From Rhinopithecus roxellana (lineage: Eukaryota > Chordata > Mammalia > Primates > Cercopithecidae): a stretch of 64,000 bases of DNA. The stretch spans positions 145,017,463 through 145,081,462 of the forward strand of contig NC_044554.1 in NCBI RefSeq assembly GCF_007565055.1, read 5' to 3'. Below the pieces are notes generated by a model. That model saw only the letters and a list, made by a program, of their open reading frames with translations. It was not told the origin of the DNA and did no database searches. Positions within the stretch are counted from its first letter, which is position 1; each line of letters begins with the position of its first letter. The position numbers were made by a program, and so were the translations under genes. Shown here piece by piece: positions 12,591 through 23,184 of the stretch.

Positions 12591-13165
12591 TTTAGTTCAT
12601 TGATGGTCATATTGTTAATATTTGTCTTATTTCTATTTTCTTTCTTGTACTTAATTTGGGTTTAGTTTACTTTTCTTTATCTATCTTGTTTAGAAAAAGC
12701 CTTGATCATGTATTTTAGACCTTGTTTCTTTACTAAAATAAGCATTTAAATTTTAAATTTCCGTGTAAGCAGTGCTTTAGTGACATCTCACAAATTTTAA
12801 TATGTTGTGTTTTCATGTCTATTTAATTTGTAATATTTTCTAATTTGTGACTTCTTTAACTGTGGTTATTTAGAAGAAGGTTACTTAATTTTTAAATATT
12901 TGAGTATTTATAAAGTAACTATTGGCTAGCCATTTTCAATTTAATTTCATTGTGGTAAGAGTTAACCACAGATAATCTGTATGATTTCAATTCTTTTACA
13001 TTTTTGAGACTCTTTATGGCCAAGAGTTAGGTATATATTTGTGAATGTTTCATGTATTCTTGAAAAGAACGTATATATTCTGCTTACTATATGTTACAAT
13101 CACCAGTTAGTTAATACTATTTTCAAGTGTTTTGTATCCTTACTGATTTGCTATGTACATTTTCT

Positions 13166-13464
13166 TTTTTTTTTTTTTTTTTTGAGACAGAGTCTCACTC
13201 TGTTGCCTAGGCTGGAGTGCAGTGGCATGATCTTGGCTCACTGCAAGCTCTGCCTCCCAGGTTCCCACCATTCTCCTGTCTCAGCCTCCCGAGTAGCTGG
13301 GACTACAGGCGCCCACCACCATGCCCAGCTAATTTTTTGTATTTTTAGTAGAGGTGAAGTTTCACCGTGTTAGCCCGAATGGTCTCCATCTCCTGACCTC
13401 ATGATCTGCCTGCCTTGGCCTCCCAAAGTGCTGGGATTACAGGCGTGAGCCACTGTGCCCAGCC
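13166..13464 (-). mobile_element. Alu (Y/S age), antisense, inside L1M
   Basis: The T-run, 'gagacagagtctcactctg' and the 'ccactgtgcccagcc' end are flanked by a 17-bp target-site duplication, 'tgctatgtacattttct' (13,149-13,165) and the same with one change (13,465-13,481). The right copy overlaps the left edge of duplication copy 2. Confidence 0.97.
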
Positions 13465-13476
13465 TGCTGTGTACAT

Positions 13477-13769
13477 TTTCTATCAATTATTGGAATCTTA
13501 ACTATAATTGTGGATTTGTTTATTCCTTTTATCAGTTCTGTCAATACTTGAAGCAGCCATGTTGAAGCTGTGTTACTGGGTGCAAACATATTTTAAATTT
13601 TTATGCCTTCTTGATGGATTGGCTTTATTATTATTATTAAATAATCCCTATTTATCCCAGATATTTCTTGTTATTAAGTCTACTTTGTAAGATATTAATA
13701 TAACCATTTCAGAGTTATCATGTAACATGTTTGCATGGCATATCTTTCTCATTCTTTTACTTTTAACAT
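13477..13769 (-). repeat. Dispersed duplication of an antisense L1 ORF2 segment, copy 2
   Basis: This is the in-place copy: it is continuous with the surrounding antisense ORF2 (apart from the Alu), while copy 1 at 11,631 is out of context. This argues that 13,477-13,769 was the donor. Confidence 0.85.
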
Positions 13770-14340
13770 TTGTATGATGTATATACAAAAAAAATTTATA
13801 TATTATGATTTCATATATTGTAAAATCTTTCAACAGACTGTATATATTTGGGCCTGTATATATAAAATATTCCATAATCTCTGCCTCTTAACTAGAACGT
13901 TTAGATTATATTTAATTAATGCAAGCACTGACATGATGGAGTTTGTCTCATCTTTTCTATTTATCCATTTTTTTCTCTATTCCTGCCTTGGTTTAAATTG
14001 AATGTATTTTAGTTTGCAAAATAATTTTTGTTTGGCTCATTGTATTTGGGTTTTTTATAACAGTTGCTCAAGGGTTTACTATTTTCATCTTTAATATATT
14101 GCAATCAATCTTCAAGTAATATTGTGCCATATCACATAAAAATGTAAAAACTTTACAGTTTTATGTTACTATTCCCCCTCCCATTGCAAACGTTATGTTG
14201 CTGATTTAAGTTTGTTGTCTTCCTTTAAAGAGTGTTGAACTTGGTTTTGATTGGCTGTTAAGTAACTTGCAGATTAGCTTGGTTGTTTCAAAACTTAGTT
14301 TTAAGTAATATTAGGGAAGTCTTTCAAGATGGATGACTAG

Positions 14341-14637
14341 GCCGGGCGCGGTGGCTCAAGCCTGTAATCCCAGCACTTTGGGAGGCCGAGACAGGCGGAT
14401 CACGAGGTCAGGAGATCGAGTCCATCCTGGCTAACACGGTGAAACCCCGTCTCTACTAAAAAATACAAAAAACTAGCCGGGCGATGTGGCGGGCGCCTGT
14501 AGTCCCAGCTACGTGGGAGGCTGAGGCAGGAGAATGGCGTGAACCCGGGAGGCGGAGCTTGCAGTAAGCTGAGATCCGGCCACTGCACTCCAGCCTGGGC
14601 GGCAGAGCTAGACTCCGTCTCAAAAAAAAAAAAAAAA
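14341..14637 (+). mobile_element. AluY of the Old World monkey type, inside the L1 5' end
   Basis: A nearly intact AluY with 'ggctcaagcctgtaatc' and 'gagatccggccactgcac', bases I associate with cercopithecid AluYRa-type copies. A perfect 15-bp target-site duplication 'aagatggatgactag' (14,326-14,340 and 14,638-14,652) shows insertion into the first bases of the older L1. Confidence 0.95.
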
Positions 14638-15656
14638 AAGATGGATGACTAGAGGCACCGGACATTCAACTCCTCCACAAAGAGGAATAAAATAGCAAGT
14701 ATATAATCACACTTTGAATAGAAAAATTAAGAGAGAAGGCAGGAATTCAGTGGAGAATTTATAGGAAACACCTGAAACACCAAAGGAGAGAGAGGTAAGG
14801 TGAACAGTCTGACCTGGCTAGGATCAGCTAGAAGCCTACAGAGGCTCCCCAGTTTGGGGAAAATTTTAGTGAGAGACTGCCAGCAGTCCACATTTTTACT
14901 GTGGACTCTTGTAATCCTAAACACAGGAGAGTCCTTTGACCATTTGCAGGCTCTGAGCCTGGCATAGAGAGCTTCCTAGAATCCACTCAATGGCATTGCT
15001 CAGAGAAAGATCTTACTCTGCCTGGGTCCTACACACCTGCCAAGTCCAAAGTAGCTTCAGCAAGCACCACTTTGAGAGCTCAGCCCCAACTAGACTGCAT
15101 CCTGTGCTGGATCACAACAGCCACCACATCTTCACATTTCAGGAACTTCATTGACAACCCACCATGATCACTAAGAGGGTTGCAGTGGCATGACACCAGT
15201 TCGATCAAGTTAAGTGGTAGGTTCTTCATGACTCTAGCATACACAGTGCCCTGCACCCCAGTAAACAGGCCGTGCAGCCACTGGGGAGGCTGCCCCTGAA
15301 ACAAAAAAAACCAAAGCATGCACTGCCCAGAGCCTGAAACTCAGCTGTCTGGAGCCACTGTCATTAACAGTAACTCTGACTCCAGCAGCACAAGGGCTGC
15401 TATGCACTTGCATGCACCCTGAGGACAGGATTTTCCTGTCCACTTTGTCTACCATTGTTGCCACCCAAGCAAACTGTACAGAGCCTGGGACTGGACTTCA
15501 CAGTTTACCATAGACTGCAACTTTGTGCACCACCAGAGGGCCTGAAGACAGGCCTTTCTGGTCTGGCATTGCCCTCCCCAGTGCCTGTGCATGCCACAAG
15601 AATCCCATGGATTGTCCTTTGCTGTCAGTCTCCCTAGGCAAATACACACACTACCA

Positions 15657-15700
15657 TGCAAGTACTGATATGATGGAGTGTGTCTCATCTCTTCTATTTT
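15657..15700 (+). repeat. Short apparently templated copy of 13,919-13,962
   Basis: About 44 bp ('tgcaagtactgatatgatgg' and onward to 'cttctattt') match 13,919-13,962 in the antisense L1M with four changes. Here the block sits in the 5' UTR of a different L1, where I would not expect ORF2 sequence. Similarity fades after 44 bp. Confidence 0.6.
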
Positions 15701-16570
15701 TCTCATCTTCTATTTATGCATTCTAGTTACAGCGTCAGAATGCCTGCCACAGCTGGCACCTAATGTGTCTGGAGCTTGTTATGCCCTGCCTAACAGAGAT
15801 GCCTATATACACCATTTGGGAAACCTGAGAATAGGTTCTTGCCTACCTGGGACCACCCTCTCCCAGTTCTTGGGCTCACCACCTGGAGGCCTGGGGATTG
15901 CCCACCTCATCAGTCACTCCAGTGGCATATGCACACCCCCAGAAGGCCTAACAACAGGTCCAGAAAAACCTGCTGCTGTTGCCCAAGCATGCCATCTGGA
16001 GGCCTGGAGATTACTCTGCCCAATCCACCACCACTGGAATATAGGCAGTTCTCCCAGGGGTCTGAGGATGAACCTGAGCAGCATGCCACAACCAACACTG
16101 CTGACATCCATATACACATGCTACATGGAGGCCTGGGGACTGGTCCACTTGTGCCACACTGCCACCACTAACATGAGCAAGTACCACCTGGAAGCCCAAG
16201 GAACGTCCAGCCACCATACTACAAATACCCATAACATACATGCTGCTCAGGGGCTCAAGAACTCGCCCTCATGCCTGACCCATCACTGTCACTACATGCA
16301 CCCACATAAGCCATCTGGAGCCCCAAGAATAGGCGTGCTTGAACCTACTAACCAGAAGGTGAAGATAAATGTACTGGCACAGAAAACCTATTTAACAAAA
16401 TAATACCCCAAAACTTCCCAAGTCTAGCAAGAGATTTAAACATTCAGATACTAGACGCTCAGATAACCCCAAAGGGATACAACCCAGAAAGGTCTTCTCC
16501 TAGGCACATTACAGTTTAACTGTCAAAAGTCAAAGACCAAGAGAAATTTCTAAAAAAAAAAAAAAAAAAA

Positions 16571-16660
16571 AGTGAGCAATAAATACCTAGTCACATATAA
16601 AGAAACTCCCATTAGAGTAAAAGTGAATTTCTCAGGAGAAACTTTACAGGCCGGGAGATA
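16571..16660 (+). repeat. Inverted repeat inside L1, left arm
   Basis: This 90-bp arm, from 'agtgagcaataaatacc' to 'ggccgggagata', is the reverse complement of 16,791-16,880 with a single mismatch (CCGGGAG against CCAGGAG). An A-run lies just outside it (16,552-16,570). In generic L1 this arm matches the expected ORF1-end order, so it is the original copy. Confidence 0.97.
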
Positions 16661-16790
16661 ATATGATGATATACTCAAAGTGCTAAAAGGAAATGACTGT
16701 CATTCAATAATACTATACCCAGCAAAGTTGTACTTCGTAAAGATGGAGAAATAAAAACTTTCTCAGGCAAGTAAACACAGAAGAAATTCA

Positions 16791-16880
16791 TATCTCCTGG
16801 CCTGTAAAGTTTCTCCTGAGAAATTCACTTTTACTCTAATGGGAGTTTCTTTATATGTGACTAGGTATTTATTGCTCACT
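16791..16880 (-). repeat. Inverted repeat inside L1, right arm
   Basis: This arm runs from 'tatctcctggcctgtaaag' to 'ttgctcact' and is followed by T-runs (16,881-16,910) that mirror the A-run of the left arm. The loop between the arms is 130 bp. It interrupts the normal L1 order, which resumes at about 16,920 ('acatgaaatgcttaaggga'). Confidence 0.97.
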
Positions 16881-19800
16881 TTGTTTTTTTTTGTTTTTTT
16901 TTTTTTTTTTCATATATAGACCTACATGAAATGCTTAAGGGAGTTCTACACCTGGAAGTGAAAGGACTATGTCTACCATCATGAAAATACATGAAAGTAT
17001 GAAACTAACTGGTAGAGTAAACACACAAATGAGAAAAAGAAATGACTCAAATGTCCCCACTACAGACAAAAACAAACAAACAACAACAACAAAAAGAAAA
17101 AACAAGAAATCAAACAAGAAAAAAAAGAATACACACACACACACAAACAGAAAACAATTAATGAAATGGCAGGAGTAAGTCCTTTCATATAAATAATGAA
17201 ATTGAATGTCAACAGATTAAATTTTCCACCTAAAAGATATAAACTATCTGAATGAATAAGAAAACATGGCCCAGTTACATGCTGCCAAGAAGAAACTCAC
17301 TTCACCTGCAAAGACACACATAGGAGGAAAGTAAAGGAATAAAAAAAAAACATGCAAATGGAAATAAAGCTCACAGGAGTAGCTATACTTATATCTTTAA
17401 AAAGTAACTTTAAGTCAAAAATAGTAAAAAGAGACCAAACAGGTCATTATATAATGATAAAAGCATCAATTCAACAAGAGGATATAATAATTCTAAATAT
17501 ATATGCACCCAGCATCAGAACACCTAGATATGTAAAGCAGACATTATTATGTGTAAAGGGAGATATAAACTCAATACGGTGATGGTTGCGGATTTTGACA
17601 CTCCACTGTCAGCAATAGTTAGGTTATCTATATGGAAAATGAGCAAAGAAAGACTGAATTTAATTTGCAGTTTAGACCAGTGGGCCTGACAGACATTTTC
17701 AGAGCGTTTTATACAACAAATTCAGAATACATTATTTTTCTCATCAGCACACGGAATATTCTCTAGGATAAATGATATATTAGGCCATAAAACAAGTCTC
17801 AACAAATGTTTAAAAATCAAAACCATATCTAGAATCTTTTCAGACCACAATAGAATAAAACTAGAAATCAATAACAATAAAAACACTGGAAATTGTGCAA
17901 ATATATGGAAATTAAACAACATGCTCTTGAATGACCATTGAGTCAGCGAGGAAATTAAGAATGAAAAAAAATGTTTTTGAAACAAATGTAAAAGGAAACA
18001 TAATAAACCAAAACCTATGGGATACAGCAAAAGCAGTGCTAAGAGGGAGGTTTACAACAATAAACAGCTATATCAAAAAAGTAGAAAGAGTTCAAATAAA
18101 TAACCTCAAGATGCACCTCAAGGAAATAGGACAGCAAGAGGAAAAAAACCCAACATTTTTAAAAGAAAAGAAATAGCAAAGATCAGAGCAAAACCAAACA
18201 AAATAAAGACCAAAAACAAATATGAAGGATCAACAAAATAAAAAGTTGATTTTTTGAAAAGATAAATAAAATTGACAAACTGCTAGCTAGACTAACCAAG
18301 ACAAGAAGAGAACACTCAGACAAAATCAAAAATGAAAAAGGAGACATTACAACTGACACCACAGAAATACAAAAAAACCGTCACAGACCACTGTGAACAA
18401 CTATATGCTAATAAGCTGGAAAACCTACAGAAAATGAATAAATTCCTGGACACATACATCCTACCATATTGAACCATAAAGAAACAGAAAACCTATACAG
18501 GTCAATAATGAGTAATAATATTGAAATAGTAGAAAAAGTCTACCAAAAAAGAAAAGTCCAAATTTTACCAAACTTATCAAGAAGAACTAACACCAATTTT
18601 TCTTAAAGTATTCCAAAAAATTGAAGAGAATGGAATTCTTCCTAACTCATTCTACAAAACTACGATTACTTTGAAACCAAAACCAGGCAAAGTTACAATT
18701 CCAAAAAAAGAAAACTACAGGCCAATAGCCCTGATGAACACATATGTAAAAATCCTCAATAAGTACTAGCAAGCCAAATTCAATAACAAATCAGAAAAAG
18801 CCAAAACACCATGAACAAGTGAAACTTATTTCAGGGATGCAAGGATGATTCAACATTTACAAATCAATTAATGTGATACACCATATCAATAGAATGAAGG
18901 ACAAAAACCATATGATTGCCTCAATAGATTAAAAAAAACAGCATTTGATAAAATTCAACATTCCTTCATGATAAAAATGCTCAACAAACTAGTCATAGAA
19001 GGAATATACCTCAACCTAAAAAAGGCCGTATGTGGCAAACCCATAGCTAATATCATAAGGAATGGGGAAAATCTGAAAGCCTTTACTCTAAGAGTAGAAT
19101 TAGACAAGGATGCCCACTTTCACCACTTCTATTCAACCTTGTACTGAAAGTCCTAGCCACAGTACTCGGGTAACAGAAAAAAATAAAAGGCCACTCAAAT
19201 TAGAAAAGAGAAAGTCACATAGATCCTCTTTTCAGATAACATTACTGTATATTGAGAAAAACCTCAAGACTCCATCAAAAATCAGATAAATTCAGTAGTT
19301 ATAGGATACAAAATCAACATGCAAATATCAGTAATTTTTATAAACACTAATAATGAACCAGCTGAAAAAGAAATCAAGAAACCAATCCCATTTACAATTG
19401 CTACCAGAAAAAAAAAAAAAAAACTAGGAATAAATTTAACCAAGTACATGAAAAACCTCCAGAAAAAAAAAAATTACAAAACACTGATGAAAGAAATTGG
19501 AGAGAACATAAACAAATGAAAAGATATCCTATGCTCTTGGATTAGAAAAACTAATATTGTTAAAATGATCATAATACCCAAAGCAATCAACAGATTCATT
19601 GCCATCTCTACCAAAATAGCAATAGTACTTTTCACAGAAATAGAAAACACAGTCCTAAAATACGTATGGAACCAAAGAAGAATCTAAATGGCCAAAGTGA
19701 TCCTGAACAAAATGTACAAAGCCAGAGGCACCACACTACCTGACTTTAACATATATTACAATGTTAGTGTCAACAAAACATCACAGTATTTGTGCCAAAA

Positions 19801-21318
19801 CAGACCAAAACATAGGTCAATGGAAAAGAATAGAGACCCAGAAAGAAACTCATGTATTTATAGCCATATGACTTTTGATAAAGGCACCAAGAATATACAC
19901 TAGGGAAAAGATACCCTCTTCAGTAAATGGTGCTGGGAAAATTAGATATCCATATGCAGAAGAATGAAACTAAACACCTGTCTCTCACCATATACATAAA
20001 TCAACTCAAATTGGATTAAATATTTAAACATAAGGGCTGAAAATATAAAACTATTGGAAGAATACAAAGGGGAAACACGCCAGGTCATTGGTCTAGGAAA
20101 ATATTTTATGGCTAACACCCTAGAAGCACAGGCAACAAAACCAAAAATAGACAAATGGGATTATATTAAACTAAAAAGCTTCTGCACAGCACAGGAACTA
20201 ATCAAGAGTAAAAAGACAACCAATGGAATGGAGAAAATATTTGCAAAATAGTCATGTGACAAGGGAGTAATATCTAGTATATACAAAAACACTCAATTCA
20301 ACAGCAAACAAAACAAACAAAAAAACACCAAACAATCCCATTAAAAAGTGGGCAAAGGCTCTAAATAGAGATCTCTCTCAAAAAAAAAAAAAAAAAAAAA
20401 GACACATGGCCGACAACAGTGCATTGAGTATTCATTTGAATGCTTAATATCACTAATCACCAAGGACATACAAATCAAATCACAATGAAATATTATCTTA
20501 CCCCAGTTAAAATGGCTATTAGTAAAAAAATAACAATTGCTGGCAAGGATGCAGAGGAAAAAAAACACTCATACACCATTAGTGGAAATATAAATTAGTA
20601 TAGCCATTATGGAAAACAATATGAAGACTTCTCAAAAGACTAAAATCAGAACAACCATACAATCCAGCCATCCTACTACTGGGTATTTATACAAGGAAAG
20701 GAAATTAGTATATCTAAGGGATACAAAGAGCTCCATGTTTATTGCAGCACTGTTCACAATAGCCAAGATACAAAATCAACCCAAGTGTCCATAAATAGGT
20801 GATTGGATAAAGACAATGTGGTATATTTATGCAATGGAATATTATTTGGCTATTAAAAAAGAATAAAATTTTGTCATTTGTAGCAGCATGGATGGAATTG
20901 GAGGTTAATGTGCTAAGTGAAATTAGAAAGGCAAATATGTGGAAGCTAAAAAAGTTGATCTCATAGAGGTAGAGGGTAGAAAAATAGTTAACAGAGGCTG
21001 TGGGTGTGTAGGGAGAGGGGGGGAATTAAGAGAGGTTGGTTAATGGGTACAAAATTACAGTTAGCTAAAAGGAATAAGTTCTAAGGTTTGATACTATAGC
21101 GAGTGATTATAGTTAACAACAATGTATTGTTCATTTCAAAATAGCTAGAAGTAAGGACTTGAAATGTTTTCAACACAGAAATGATACATGCTAATGGTGA
21201 TGGATATTCTAAATACCCTGACTTGATCATCACACATATCTGCATGCAACAAAATATCACATATACCCCTTAAATATGTATAAATAGTATGTACCAATAA
21301 AAATAAATCATATTAGGG

Positions 21319-22583
21319 CAGGTCTAGAGTATTCTTTATTCTACATTTAGCTTAGTTTTACTATTAACACATTTTATTTTATTTCTTAATATTGAATGTT
21401 CCAGATGTTCAACAATTCTTCCCTCTCTGACTAATTGGAGCACAAATATCTGCCATTTGCAGGTGAGCTCTAAGAATTTTTCACCTTACAGCTCTCCAGT
21501 AGTTCTGAGCCTGACCTCATGTTCCAGCCTATAAATACATAGTGTAGTAATCAGGTCACCTCTATGCAGACTCTAATGCTCCTTTTCTAGTCACCTTTCT
21601 CCTCAGAGGGATTTTGTGAGTTCAGTTGGCTTTGCCTCCCAGAACAATAATCTCTTTTTTTTTTTTTTACCCAGGAAGACCATCGTGCTTTCCTTGGGTC
21701 CCATCCCTGTCTTATGGTCCGGAAAATTCCTTTAGGCAGAAAGATGATGCAATCATAAGGCTCACTTTGTTTATTTCTCTTCTCTCAAAGATCACAGTCC
21801 TGTACTGCCTACTGTCCAATTTGTAAAAATGATTGCTTCATATATTTTCGTCCTGTTCTCTAGTTGTTTATAGTAGTAAGGCAAAACTGGAACTGATTAC
21901 TTTTTCATGGTAGAAGCTGAAGTCTTTGAATTCTCTATTTTTGTCATCCGTGGTATAATAGAGTGGTATAAATCCCACCTCTATTCCTGCCGAACTAGAT
22001 GGATTTAAATTTATTGAATTTCCTTTTCCTTATCTGTAAAATGGGCATAAAAATATATACCACTAGATTGTTCAGGTCACTAATTAGTTAAATATGGTAT
22101 AAACACATCTGGAAGGAGGATCTAAAGGTTGATTCTCCTCCTTCTTTCAAGAGAAAAGATTATAAAATAAGACAATTTCATTAAATACCCAAAATATTAA
22201 AAGCAAAATTTTGTGATATCTATAATTAAAACGGTTTCTTTGGGCTCCCATCCATGTCTTCAAAGCACATGCTAAGTACTAATTAAACGTATATCCTAAA
22301 TTCCTACCTCTTTTTGACCTCAGTATTCAACCAGTTGCTTCCATCTGTTCATAAGCTCCCATCTCTCCTTTTCTCAATTTTCCCAGTTGTGGACTTCACC
22401 ACTTGCTATCTGCACACATCATCATCAACACCTCATTTTCCTAACCTTAGTTATTAACCGTTCTGTCTGATTATCTGCCCTGAGTACAGAACCCCATGAC
22501 ACATTCCTAGTTTGATCACTTTTCCTGTCAGAGGCATTCAAACCAGAGCTACTCCATATCACAACTAAATAGGGGCTGGGTAA
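21319..22583. other. Intergenic DNA with a MIR relic
   Basis: Bases about 21,955-22,105 fit a sense MIR ('ttccttatctgtaaaatggg'). The T-run at 21,653-21,669 is not part of an Alu. No gene is seen. Confidence 0.5.
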
Positions 22584-23184
22584 AATGACGCTGAGACCTG
22601 CTGGGCTGCATTCTCAGGAGGTTAGGCATTCATAGTTACAAGATGAGATAGGAGGTCACAAGATACAGGTCATAAAGGCCCTGCTGATAAACAGGTACAA
22701 TAAAGAAGCCAGCCAAAACCAAGATGGCAACAAACGTGACCTCATTATATGCTAATTATAATGCATTAACATAGTAAAAGAGACTTTCACCAACATTGTC
22801 ACAGTATGCAAATGCCCTGTCAAAGTCTGGAAGTTACCCTATATAGTCTAAAACGTGGAGAAATTCTCAGTTCCAGGAACTCCCCATCTCTTTCCCAGAA
22901 AACTCATGAATAATTCACCCCTTGTTTAGCATATAGCCAAGAAATAACCATAAGTATACTCAATCAAGCAGCCCATGCTGCTGCTCTGCCTATGGAGTAG
23001 GCATCTTTTACTTGCTTAATAAACTTCCTTTCATTTTATTCCATGGACTTGCCCCAAATTCTTTCTTGTGTAAGATCCAAGAACCCTCTCTTTGGGTCTG
23101 AATTGGGATTACTTTGTGGCAACATTCTTACCTTCCTCTCTTTGGGTCTGAATTGCACCGCTTTCTGGCAACATTCTTACCTTG
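22584..23184 (+). mobile_element. Solo ERV1-type long terminal repeat
   Basis: It begins 'tgacgctgagacctgctgg'. It has a TATA-like 'accctatatagtctaaaac', a polyadenylation signal ('cttaataaacttcctttc', about 23,018), and ends 'tttctggcaaca'. The final part is a tandem duplication of about 50 bp (23,085-23,134 and 23,135-23,184; 'cctctctttgggtctgaatt'). No internal retroviral sequence is seen. I recognise the general ERV1 LTR layout but not a secure subfamily name. Confidence 0.8.

Larger units (their letters stand above)
12600..14110 (-). mobile_element. L1M ORF2 fragment, antisense, split by an Alu
   Basis: The antisense order of L1 ORF2 is clear: 'gtaagcagtgctttagtgac', 'tttcattgtggtaagagtta', 'tgaaaagaacgtatatattc', 'ctataattgtggatttgttt', 'tttgcatggcatatctttct', 'gttgctcaagggtttactat'. 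The Alu at 13,166-13,464 interrupts it. The reading frame is broken. Confidence 0.85.
14317..21309 (+). mobile_element. Near full-length, decayed L1 (L1PB/L1MA age)
   Basis: It starts with the L1 5' terminus ('aagatggatgactag') and ends with AATAAAAATAAAT. A 9-bp direct repeat ATATTAGGG flanks it (14,308-14,316 and 21,310-21,318). The long 5' UTR runs to about 16,400 and includes imperfect repeats of 'ctggaggcctgggga'. Only an ORF1 C-terminal remnant is seen (about 16,570-17,000). ORF2 starts near 17,160 and is broken by many stops and shifts. The reverse-transcriptase FADD box is changed to F-S-D-N (19,229-19,240), losing a catalytic Asp, so it is dead. An Alu lies about 20 bp from its start, and a 90-bp inverted repeat sits in the ORF1 region. 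Confidence 0.9.

Noticed and set aside
15678..16403. 241-codon plus-strand open frame
   Set aside because: It lies in the 5' UTR of the full-length L1 and reflects its imperfect internal repeats.
16935..17178. Small open frames at the L1 ORF1/ORF2 junction
   Set aside because: Low-complexity Lys/Thr/Val translations of A-rich and CA-repeat DNA in a dead L1.
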